A stretch of DNA of 5,038 bases from Acetobacteraceae bacterium (GTDB lineage: Bacteria; Pseudomonadota; Alphaproteobacteria; Acetobacterales; Acetobacteraceae): positions 1-5,038 of the forward strand of contig PLSZ01000196.1 in the NCBI GenBank assembly GCA_003164305.1, in the 5' to 3' direction. A program made the position numbers and the translations under genes. Numbering within the stretch: position 1 is the first letter of the stretch; each line of letters begins with the position of its first letter. Under the pieces are notes generated by a model, which saw nothing but the letters and a program-made list of their open reading frames with translations, was not told where the DNA came from and searched no databases. This document shows, one piece after another, positions 1 through 5,038 of the stretch.

Positions 1-14
1 ATAGATTATGCACT

Positions 15-26
15 TGTCAAAGAACG
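15..26 (-). promoter_or_regulatory. boxA-like antitermination site in rRNA operon leader
   Basis: On the minus strand this reads CGTTCTTTGACA, which matches the E. coli rrn boxA (TGCTCTTTAACA) at 9 of 12 positions. A CTTTGACA core is characteristic of alphaproteobacterial rRNA leaders. In the RNA, boxA recruits the Nus factors that keep polymerase from terminating early on untranslated rRNA. It lies about 45-55 nt downstream of the predicted rrn start site and directly after a small hairpin. The boxB-boxA order is that of E. coli rrn leaders. The 16S gene would lie to the left, outside the window, so the assignment rests on motif and order only. Confidence 0.7.
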
Positions 27-40
27 CCGGGAAAACCCGG
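27..40 (-). other. leader RNA hairpin next to boxA (boxB-like)
   Basis: CCGGG and CCCGG form a perfect 5-bp GC stem around a 4-nt loop (UUUU in the leftward RNA). The hairpin directly abuts the boxA-like motif at 15-26. In E. coli rrn leaders a stem-loop called boxB also precedes boxA. The T's are in the loop, with no T-run after the stem, so it does not look like an intrinsic terminator. Confidence 0.5.
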
Positions 41-70
41 ACCGCTGCAAACCCTGGGGTTCGTCGCGGG

Positions 71-105
71 AGGCGCCTTGTAGGCGCCGGCCCCTGGTGT
101 GTCAA
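71..105 (-). promoter_or_regulatory. probable rRNA operon promoter (sigma-70 type), leftward
   Basis: On the minus strand a perfect -35 TTGACA (positions 105-100) is followed by a 17-bp spacer and a -10 TACAAG (82-77, 4 of 6 to TATAAT). A GC-rich discriminator, GCGCCT (76-71), follows, putting the start site near 70. A strong -35 with a GC-rich discriminator is the usual design of growth-rate and stringently controlled rRNA promoters. The boxA-like leader about 45 nt downstream supports this reading. The GGCGCC repeats at 72-77 and 83-88 flank the -10 and could form a hairpin, but the promoter explains the segment better. Confidence 0.72.
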
Positions 106-127
106 CGCGATTACGACGCCTCAGACG

Positions 128-176
128 TTTTTTTCAAATTTCCATTAACCATTTGAAAAACCACATTTATTTTTCA
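128..176 (-). promoter_or_regulatory. AT-rich upstream tract with inverted repeats (possible UP/Fis-type region)
   Basis: This block is markedly AT-rich against a GC-rich background. It holds a perfect 10-bp inverted repeat, TTTTTCAAAT (130-139) and ATTTGAAAAA (151-160), separated by 11 nt. A third arm, TTTTTCA (170-176), can pair with TGAAAAA (154-160). It lies about 60-105 bp upstream of the predicted rrn start. AT-rich activating sequence (distal UP element, Fis-like or bent DNA) is common there. It is also downstream of the flavoprotein gene stop at 225, but lacks a GC-rich stem with a T-tail, so a terminator is less likely. The role is inferred. Confidence 0.45.
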
Positions 177-224
177 CAGACGGCCGGCACACACGCGCAA
201 CCGCCCATTGTGGGTCACGAAAAA

Positions 225-1418
225 TCACAGCCAGCGCAGGTTCGGCTCCCCACCCAGCAGATACAGGCCAACCGTCTCGAAATGGGTCCGCCGCCCCTGA
301 AGCTGCTGCGACACGCTGTTCATGTCGCGCAACCGGCGCTCGAACGGCTGATTGTCGAAAATCGCGGTGGAGCCGGCCTCGTGATAGACCGCATGCACGA
401 CGTCGCGGGCGGTGTGGATGGCGAAAGTGGCGGCCGCGCGCACCGCGACCCGGTTCTCGACGGTCAACGCGCCGGTGCGGCCGACCTCGTCCCATAGCTC
501 GTCCAGGACGGCCAGCAGCCCGGCTTTGGCGGCTTTCAGCGCCGCGTCGGCATGGCCGATCACGTGTTGCACCGCATGATTGTCTCGCAGGCGGTCGCTG
601 CTCCAGGCCTGACTTTTCCCCTTGGCCAACGCGATGAACGCGTCCAGCGCGGCCCGCGCGGTGCCCAGACCGACGCACGCGAACCCCGACGCATAAAGCT
701 GCATCGCCTGAAAGCGGTAGAGCGTGCCGGTTTCCCGCCGTTCCGCCGGTGACTCGCGGGTCACCGAGTGGGCGTCGTCCACGAACAAATCCTGGATCGT
801 GTAATTGTCGCTGCCGGTGCCGCGCAGGCCGAGCACCTGCCAGACGTCGTCGATCTTCGCCTTTTCGCGGCGGAACAGCATCGTCCGCTCCCACGGCCGG
901 CCGTCCGGATGCAGCACGGGCGAGCCGTCGGCGTTGAAACACGGGCTCATGGCGCCGAGCCAGGTGGCGTGGCGGGAGCCGGAGGCAAAACTCCAGGTAC
1001 CGGTGCAGCGCCAGCCGCCTTCGGCGCGGATCGCTTTGGCGCCAGGCCCCTGCCCCCAGGCCAGCACGTCGCGTTTGCCGCCCCAGATTTCGTGGGAAAT
1101 CTCCGGCGCCATGTAGGCCGCCGTCATCGAGCAGCCCGATCCCTGGTTCATGCACCACGCGGCGGACGCGTCGCCGATCGCGATCGCCTCCACGCAGCGC
1201 ACGTAGTCCGAGGGTTTCAGTTCGAAGCCGCCATAAGCGCGCGACAGCAGCAGCCGGAACATGCCGGCGTCGTGCATGCCATCCAATACGTCTTTCGGCA
1301 GCTCGTACGCCGCGTCGATGCGCGCCGCGGCGGACTGCAACAACGGGATCAGCGCGCGCGCCCGGGCGAGGCACTCCGCGCCGGAGGTTCCCAGACCCGT
1401 CATCGCCGCGTCGTCCAT
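225..1418 (-). CDS. acyl-CoA dehydrogenase-fold flavoprotein, probable two-component monooxygenase oxygenase
   Basis: A 397-aa protein of the acyl-CoA dehydrogenase superfamily. The N-terminal helical domain is about residues 1-85, the GDASAAW stretch at 82-88 leads into the middle beta domain (about 120-220, with WSFASGSRH at 142-150), and a C-terminal helical domain of the 'type 2' kind follows (about 235-380). Residues 346-379 (HEAGS...DNQPFERRLRDMNSVSQQ) resemble HsaA/DszC-like oxygenases, which use reduced flavin from a separate reductase. It may therefore hydroxylate or oxygenate rather than dehydrogenate an acyl-CoA; a true dehydrogenase cannot be excluded. The start at 1418 is chosen because AGGGAG lies 7 nt upstream (1426-1431). 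A GTG at 1514 or an ATG at 1472 would add 32 or 18 residues but lack a good ribosome site and would run across the divergent promoter. It is divergent from the luciferase-like gene. No clear terminator follows it. Confidence 0.85.
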   Translation of the reverse strand: MDDAAMTGLGTSGAECLARARALIPLLQSAAARIDAAYELPKDVLDGMHDAGMFRLLLSRAYGGFELKPSDYVRCVEAIAIGDASAAWCMNQGSGCSMTAAYMAPEISHEIWGGKRDVLAWGQGPGAKAIRAEGGWRCTGTWSFASGSRHATWLGAMSPCFNADGSPVLHPDGRPWERTMLFRREKAKIDDVWQVLGLRGTGSDNYTIQDLFVDDAHSVTRESPAERRETGTLYRFQAMQLYASGFACVGLGTARAALDAFIALAKGKSQAWSSDRLRDNHAVQHVIGHADAALKAAKAGLLAVLDELWDEVGRTGALTVENRVAVRAAATFAIHTARDVVHAVYHEAGSTAIFDNQPFERRLRDMNSVSQQLQGRRTHFETVGLYLLGGEPNLRWL

Positions 1419-1425
1419 CCGCCTG

Positions 1426-1431
1426 CTCCCT
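1426..1431 (-). promoter_or_regulatory. ribosome binding site fixing the flavoprotein start
   Basis: The minus strand reads AGGGAG, 7 nt before the ATG whose first base is 1418. The two farther upstream in-frame starts (1472 and 1514) lack a comparably placed site, so this motif decides the start and sets the protein at 397 residues. Confidence 0.65.
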
Positions 1432-1465
1432 GATTCCGCGCCATGGTGCAACGGATTTGCCTCGA

Positions 1466-1495
1466 TTGACATACCCTTGGGGTCGCCGCAATACT
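1466..1495 (+). promoter_or_regulatory. predicted promoter of the monooxygenase-hydrolase operon
   Basis: A perfect -35 hexamer TTGACA (1466-1471) is followed after 18 bp by AATACT (1490-1495, 4 of 6 to TATAAT). The start site would be near 1502, giving a leader of about 30 nt before the ATG at 1532. The -10 element is also the left arm of a dyad, suggesting repression. The -35 is strong and the -10 modest. Confidence 0.5.
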
Positions 1496-1508
1496 CGCCG
1501 GTAGTATT
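1490..1508. promoter_or_regulatory. putative operator: AATACT-N7-AGTATT inverted repeat
   Basis: A perfect 6-bp inverted repeat with a 7-nt spacer, AATACT at 1490-1495 and AGTATT at 1503-1508, stands out as AT-rich in GC-rich surroundings. It covers the predicted -10 and start site of the rightward promoter. That is where a dimeric repressor, for example of the TetR or GntR type common beside catabolic genes, would block transcription. The regulator family is inferred. The short GC spacer and lack of a T-run after a GC stem argue against a terminator. Confidence 0.5.
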
Positions 1509-1518
1509 TTCCACGGAT

Positions 1519-1522
1519 GGAG
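1519..1522 (+). promoter_or_regulatory. ribosome binding site fixing the luciferase-like start
   Basis: GGAG lies 9 nt before the ATG at 1532. The alternative in-frame ATG at 1517 overlaps this motif, has no ribosome site of its own, and would sit only about 15 nt from the predicted transcription start. The site therefore favours 1532. Confidence 0.6.
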
Positions 1523-1531
1523 ACGCGGCTT

Positions 1532-2812
1532 ATGAAGCTGATGTGGTTTCACCTGATGCCATATACGGAATTGCCCGAGGACTTTCGGGAGGCGAACCCG
1601 TCGGTGTGGGTCGATATCCACTCGTCGCTGTTCGATCCGAAACGCGCGCATCACATGTATAACGATTTCATGGACGAACTGGAATACGCCGCCGAAGTGG
1701 GTTTCGACGCGATCTGCGTGAACGAGCATCACTCGAACGGATACGGCCTGATGCCGTCACCGAATTTAATCGCCTCGGCGTTGTCGCGGCGGACCCGCGA
1801 CACGGCGATCTGCGTGATGGGCAATTCGTTGGCGCTGTATAATCCGCCGACCCGCGTGGCGGAGGAGTTCGCCATGATCGACGTGATCTCCGGCGGGCGC
1901 CTCATCGCGGGGTTCCCGGTCGGCACGCCGATGGACACGTGTTACGCTTACGGCACGAACCCGAGTCAGCTGCGTCAGCGTTACATGGAGGCGCACGATC
2001 TGGTGGTGCGCGCCTGGACCGAGAAGGACACGTTTGCGTTCAACGGACGGTTCAATCAGCAGCGTTACGTGAACATCTGGCCGCGGCCGGTGCAAACTCC
2101 GCATCCGCCGATCTGGGTGCCCGGCGGGGGCTCGGTCGAGACATGGCATTGGTGCGCCGAGATGGATTACGTTTACTGTTATCTGTCGTACTACGGTTAT
2201 AAGGCCGGACGCGCGACGATGGATGGTTTCTGGGCCGAAATGGACCGGTTGGGCAAGCAGCGCAATCCCTATCAGGCCGGGTTCCTGCAATTCATCGGCG
2301 TTGGCGAAAGCCGCCAGCACGCGTTCGAACTTTACGCCGAGGCAGCGGAGTATTTCTACGGCCGTTGCCTGCACGTCGATCCGAAATGGGCGACGCCGCC
2401 GGGTTATACCAGCGAAGGCAGCCAGCGCGCGGGGATCGAAAGTCAGGTGAAAAAGGCCGCTGACTCCAACGTGCGCGGCAAATCGACCGGCGAACGGTTC
2501 GCCTCCGTCGCGCGCGAAATGGATAAGATCGTCGATAACGGGTACGTGATCATCGGCTCGCCCGACGAAGTCGCGGAACAGCTTCGTGAGGTCGCGGTCA
2601 ACCTGAATGTCGGACACCTGATGCTGTTGTTGCAATACGGCAACATGAGCAAGGACCTGACTCGCTACAATACGAAGCTCTTCGCGGAACAAGTGATGCC
2701 TAAACTGAAGGATCTGCACGCCGGCTGGGACGATCGCTGGTGGCCGAAGCCGATGCAAGCCAACGAGCGGGCTGAGATCGCCGCGTTCCAACCGCGCCTC
2801 GCCGCCGAATAA
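1532..2812 (+). CDS. LLM-class (luciferase-like) flavin-dependent oxidoreductase
   Basis: A 426-aa member of the bacterial luciferase-like family, whose single TIM-barrel domain uses reduced FMN (or F420 in some branches) to activate oxygen. Visible landmarks are MKLMWFHLMP at the N-terminus, VNEHHSNGYGLMPSPN (63-78), the NPPTRVAEEFAMIDVISGGR stretch (104-123) typical of the family, WPRP with PPIWVPGGGS (183-201), and VIIGSPDEVAEQL (339-351), the usual C-terminal segment. It is somewhat longer than many family members (about 330-380 aa), with extra sequence at both ends. Family members include alkanal, alkanesulfonate and type II Baeyer-Villiger monooxygenases. The substrate here cannot be read from sequence. 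The start at 1532 is set by GGAG at 1519-1522. It is first in a three-gene operon, 13 nt ahead of a hydrolase, which fits a monooxygenase making an ester or lactone. No flavin reductase is nearby. Confidence 0.9.
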   Translation: MKLMWFHLMPYTELPEDFREANPSVWVDIHSSLFDPKRAHHMYNDFMDELEYAAEVGFDAICVNEHHSNGYGLMPSPNLIASALSRRTRDTAICVMGNSLALYNPPTRVAEEFAMIDVISGGRLIAGFPVGTPMDTCYAYGTNPSQLRQRYMEAHDLVVRAWTEKDTFAFNGRFNQQRYVNIWPRPVQTPHPPIWVPGGGSVETWHWCAEMDYVYCYLSYYGYKAGRATMDGFWAEMDRLGKQRNPYQAGFLQFIGVGESRQHAFELYAEAAEYFYGRCLHVDPKWATPPGYTSEGSQRAGIESQVKKAADSNVRGKSTGERFASVAREMDKIVDNGYVIIGSPDEVAEQLREVAVNLNVGHLMLLLQYGNMSKDLTRYNTKLFAEQVMPKLKDLHAGWDDRWWPKPMQANERAEIAAFQPRLAAE

Positions 2813-2825
2813 CGGAGTTTACACA

Positions 2826-3608
2826 GTGAGCGAACCTCAGACGTTGACCATCGACGTCAACGGCTTTTCCACCCGCGTCTGGCGCGTGGGCTCGGGTCCG
2901 AAACTCGGCTTTCTGGCGGGGTTCGGCGGGCTGCCGCGCTGGATGCCGGTGCTGGACGAACTGGCGAAATCTCGCACGCTGATCGTGCCGTCGTTGCCTG
3001 GTTTCCCCGGCGGCGATCGCGGCCACACGGTGCTTGATTCGCACCTGGACTGGATGCTGGCAATCCGGGAAATATTGGAGAAATCCGAACTTTCGGGCGC
3101 AGATCTGGCGGGCAGTTCGGTCGGAGCCTCGATGGTGCTGGAGGTCGCGGCGCTGTGGCCGACGATGGTCCGTCGCGTCGCCGTCATCGCGCCCTTCGGC
3201 CTGTTCGACGAAAAAGATCCACCCACCGATCCCTGGGCGCAACGCGGCGATCAGGTGCCCGGCCTGATGTGCGCCGATCCCGAGATCTGGAAGGCGATGA
3301 AAGCGATGCCCGAAGGCGCCAACTCGATCGAATGGCCGATCGAGCAAACCCGCGCCGCCGAAGCCGCCGCCCGCATCTTCTGGCCACTGGGCAATACACG
3401 GATCGAGAAGCGGCTGCGGCTGATCCAGGCGCCGACGCTGTTGTTGTGGGGCGAGAACGACCGTATCATGCCGCGCGGCTACGCGGAGATTTTCGCGCGC
3501 GGCATTTCCGGGAAGACAACGACGAAGATCATTCCCGGCGCGGGACATCTGGCCGAACTGGACAAACCCGAAGAGGTCGCGCGCGCGATCCTGGAATTCA
3601 CGGCGTAG
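2826..3608 (+). CDS. alpha/beta-hydrolase fold protein
   Basis: A 260-aa single-domain alpha/beta hydrolase, the usual size for the family. The nucleophile elbow is GSSVG at 96-100 with Ser98. The likely acid is Asp212 in WGENDR (208-213) and the base His241 in GAGH (238-241), so a full catalytic triad is present. The oxyanion loop is GFGG (32-35) rather than the common His-Gly form. A lid-like insertion falls between about 125 and 190. There is no signal peptide, so it should be cytoplasmic. The GTG start at 2826 has GGAG (2814-2817) 8 nt upstream, and the gene begins 13 nt after the monooxygenase stop, indicating co-transcription. It may hydrolyse an ester, lactone or C-C bond in the monooxygenase product. 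The exact activity is unknown. Confidence 0.9.
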   Translation: MSEPQTLTIDVNGFSTRVWRVGSGPKLGFLAGFGGLPRWMPVLDELAKSRTLIVPSLPGFPGGDRGHTVLDSHLDWMLAIREILEKSELSGADLAGSSVGASMVLEVAALWPTMVRRVAVIAPFGLFDEKDPPTDPWAQRGDQVPGLMCADPEIWKAMKAMPEGANSIEWPIEQTRAAEAAARIFWPLGNTRIEKRLRLIQAPTLLLWGENDRIMPRGYAEIFARGISGKTTTKIIPGAGHLAELDKPEEVARAILEFTA

Positions 3609-3612
3609 GAGG
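3607..3612 (+). promoter_or_regulatory. strong Shine-Dalgarno overlapping the upstream stop codon
   Basis: A perfect AGGAGG shares its first two bases with the TAG stop (3606-3608) of the preceding hydrolase gene and lies 5 nt before the ATG at 3618. This arrangement suggests translational coupling of the two hydrolase genes. Confidence 0.75.
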
Positions 3613-3617
3613 CGCGC

Positions 3618-4571
3618 ATGGCGATCGATCCGGATACCAAGGCGGTCCTCGACATGATCCGGCTGGCGGGCCGGCCACCATTCGAGACGTTGACGCCGGC
3701 GGAAGCGCGGGAGGCGTATTCGGCCAGCCGCCGCATCCTGCAATTGCCGCCCGAGGACGTCGCGGAATCGCGCGACGCGACGGTCGCCGGGCCGTTGGGA
3801 CCGATTGGGATTCGCTTGTACCGGCCAGTGGGAACGGACGCCTCCGACGTGCTGCCCGCACTGGTCTGGTATCACGGCGGCGGCTGGTTGTTGGGCGATC
3901 TGGACTCGCACGACGTCGCGTGCCGACGGTTCGCCAACGCGGTGCGCTGCCGGGTCGTTTCGGTCGATTACCGGATGGCGCCGGAGCACGTGTTCCCCGC
4001 CGCGGTGAACGATAGCTTCGAAGCAACGAAGTACGTCTTCGAGCACGCCGCCGAACTGGGTATCGATCCGGATCGGATCGCGGTAGGAGGCGATTCCGCG
4101 GGCGGCAACCTGGCGGCGGTGATGGCGCTGATGTCGCGCGACGGGGCGTTGCCGAAGGTGGCGTTCCAGTTGCTGGTTTATCCCGCCACCGACATGATGA
4201 TGACAACGGTGTCGTCAAAGACGATCGGGCCGGGCGTGCCGCTGACCTCGGCGACGATGAAGTGGTTCATCGATCATTACGCGAAAGGACATGAAACGGA
4301 CTGGCGCGCCTCGCCCGCCCGCGTGGCCAGCGTCGCGGGGATGGCACCGGCGTTGGTGCTGACCTGCGCGCACGATCCGTTGCGCGATGAAGGGATCGAA
4401 TACGCGCGCCGCCTGGAACGGGAGGGCGTGCGAGTGGTGCACCTGCACCACTCCGATCAAATTCACGGATTCATCGGCATGGGACGCATGATCCGCGCCG
4501 CCGACCAGGCGATCGACGTGATGGCCCGGGTGTTGAAACAGACTCTTTGGCCGCCTGGGCCGGTGAGTTAG
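3618..4571 (+). CDS. alpha/beta hydrolase-3 family esterase (hormone-sensitive lipase type)
   Basis: A 317-aa esterase of family IV (hormone-sensitive-lipase-like), at the normal length. HGGG (86-89) forms the oxyanion hole, DYRMAPEH (117-124) is the family signature, and GDSAGG (158-163) holds nucleophile Ser160. The triad is completed by Asp253 in DPLRDEG (253-259) and His283 in IHGF (282-285). The N-terminal 50 or so residues form the usual cap. Such enzymes hydrolyse short-chain carboxyl esters, and some act on lactones or carbamates. No signal peptide is seen, so it is cytoplasmic. It is the last gene of the operon, 9 nt after the first hydrolase, with AGGAGG overlapping that gene's stop. 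Its own stop overlaps that of the converging CoA-transferase gene. The family is sure; the natural substrate is not. Confidence 0.93.
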   Translation: MAIDPDTKAVLDMIRLAGRPPFETLTPAEAREAYSASRRILQLPPEDVAESRDATVAGPLGPIGIRLYRPVGTDASDVLPALVWYHGGGWLLGDLDSHDVACRRFANAVRCRVVSVDYRMAPEHVFPAAVNDSFEATKYVFEHAAELGIDPDRIAVGGDSAGGNLAAVMALMSRDGALPKVAFQLLVYPATDMMMTTVSSKTIGPGVPLTSATMKWFIDHYAKGHETDWRASPARVASVAGMAPALVLTCAHDPLRDEGIEYARRLEREGVRVVHLHHSDQIHGFIGMGRMIRAADQAIDVMARVLKQTLWPPGPVS

Positions 4572-5038
4572 ATCACGCCTTCTTCGGCGAGTTTCTCCAC
4601 GTCCGACTTCGACAAGCCAAGCATCGAGGTCAACAGCCACTCATTGTCCTCACCGTAGCCAGGTGCGCCGCGATTGATCGGGCCGCCGATATAAGCCGGC
4701 GTGCGGGAAAATTTCATCGGCAGTTCGTACACCGGCCAGGTGCCGATCTTGGTGCCGGTGACCTCGGTCAGCCATTTCAGGTGCCGCAATTGCGGATCGT
4801 TATCACAACGGTCTTCCGCGTTCTGGCACACACCCGCGGGAACGCCAGCGTTTTGCAAGGTCGCCATGACGTCCTCGGCCGTTCGCGTCGCGGTCCACGC
4901 GCCGACGGCGGCGTCCAAGGCATCCTGATGCGCCACGCGGGTTTCAAGCGTGGCGAAGCGGCGGTCGTCGATGCCGGCCAGTTTCGCGACGGTCATCCAT
5001 TGCGGCTCGGTGAAACAGGCGATGGCGACCCAGCGATC
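4568..5038 (-). CDS. CaiB/BaiF family III CoA-transferase, C-terminal part (runs off right edge)
   Basis: The C-terminal 156 residues of a protein whose 5' end lies beyond position 5038; the frame is open to the edge. The first visible residues, DRWVAIACFTEPQW, match the conserved segment of family III CoA-transferases just after the (absent) GDD-type region. They are followed by a helical stretch with TRTAEDVMATLQNAGVPAGV and the terminal VYELPMKFSRTPAYIGGPINRGAPGYGEDN motif area, then a helix ending at GVI. These enzymes move CoA between an acyl-CoA donor and a free acid via an aspartyl-CoA intermediate. The catalytic Asp is in the missing N-terminal part. Full-length members are about 400 aa, so roughly 60% is outside. 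It converges on the esterase gene. A role in activating an acid from this pathway is plausible but inferred. Confidence 0.88.
   Translation of the reverse strand, partial: DRWVAIACFTEPQWMTVAKLAGIDDRRFATLETRVAHQDALDAAVGAWTATRTAEDVMATLQNAGVPAGVCQNAEDRCDNDPQLRHLKWLTEVTGTKIGTWPVYELPMKFSRTPAYIGGPINRGAPGYGEDNEWLLTSMLGLSKSDVEKLAEEGVI

Larger units (their letters stand above)
1419..1531. promoter_or_regulatory. divergent intergenic control region
   Basis: These 113 bp separate the start codons of the minus-strand flavoprotein gene and the plus-strand luciferase-like operon. The region carries the plus-strand promoter and a dyad, listed separately. No convincing -35/-10 pair was found for the leftward gene. 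The layout would allow one regulator bound here to control both transcripts, but no regulator gene is in the window. Confidence 0.6.

Noticed and set aside
72..88. GGCGCC-TTGTA-GGCGCC hairpin as an intrinsic terminator
   Set aside because: No T-run follows on either strand; the segment is better explained as the -10 region and spacer of the rrn promoter.
1..156. Plus-strand frame open from the left edge, which could be the end of a gene
   Set aside because: About 51 codons with odd Cys/Arg-rich content, crossing a region that reads as an rRNA promoter and leader on the other strand.
204..214. CCCA-TTG-TGGG short hairpin just after the flavoprotein stop, as a terminator
   Set aside because: Only a 4-bp stem with no T-tract after it in the direction of transcription.
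768..1433. Plus-strand open frame of 221 codons antisense to the flavoprotein gene
   Set aside because: Arg/Ala/His-rich, no domain recognised, antisense to a well-supported gene.
1438..1449. GCGCCATGGTGC near-palindrome in the divergent region, as a second operator
   Set aside because: Imperfect, GC-rich and built around a common CCATGG core; likely by chance at this composition.
145..1491. Long minus-strand open frame of 448 codons overlapping the flavoprotein gene
   Set aside because: It is arginine-, glycine- and alanine-rich low-information sequence, a frame-shifted shadow of a GC-rich gene on the same strand. The overlapping frame shows clear family motifs.
1766..2791. Minus-strand open frame of 341 codons antisense to the luciferase-like gene
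   Set aside because: No motif or good ribosome site; composition fits an antisense shadow of a conserved gene.
2700..4046. Minus-strand open frame of 448 codons spanning three plus-strand genes
   Set aside because: It crosses both intergenic junctions, is rich in Arg, Gln and His with no recognisable domain, and opposes genes with complete catalytic triads; typical of high-GC antisense frames.
1..5038. CRISPR array, tRNA gene, insertion sequence or transposon ends
   Set aside because: No regularly spaced repeats, no cloverleaf-like sequence with a TTCGAATC-type arm, no transposase frame and no terminal inverted repeats were seen.

Overview
The window is GC-rich bacterial DNA, most likely from an alphaproteobacterium. 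Two things point there: the ribosomal-RNA-type promoter and leader at the left edge, whose TTCTTTGACA box is typical of alphaproteobacterial rrn leaders, and genes resembling catabolic families common in that class. The placement is inference; no 16S sequence lies in the window.

Layout. Positions 1-224 hold no protein gene. Read leftward on the minus strand they look like an rRNA operon control region: an AT-rich upstream tract with inverted repeats (128-176), a promoter TTGACA-17 bp-TACAAG with a GC-rich discriminator (71-105), then a small GC-rich hairpin abutting a boxA-like antitermination site (15-40). A 16S rRNA gene is expected just beyond the left edge. Next is a minus-strand gene for an acyl-CoA-dehydrogenase-fold flavoprotein of the two-component monooxygenase type (225-1418). 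A 113-bp divergent control region follows, with a promoter whose -10 element overlaps a perfect 6-7-6 dyad. A tight plus-strand operon then encodes a luciferase-like flavin-dependent monooxygenase (1532-2812), an alpha/beta hydrolase (2826-3608) and a hormone-sensitive-lipase-type esterase (3618-4571). Converging on it, with stop codons overlapping by 4 bp, is the 3' end of a family III CoA-transferase gene that runs off the right edge (4568-5038, minus strand).

How the genes may work together. The set suggests catabolism of a ketone, ester, terpenoid or similar carbon source. One or both flavin monooxygenases would insert oxygen, possibly as a Baeyer-Villiger reaction giving a lactone or ester. 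The two hydrolases would open it, and the CoA-transferase would activate the resulting acid for beta-oxidation. The substrate is unknown, and no flavin reductase, regulator or transporter is in the window. The least-described elements are the divergent operator and the uncharacterised monooxygenase/double-hydrolase module beside a probable rRNA operon.
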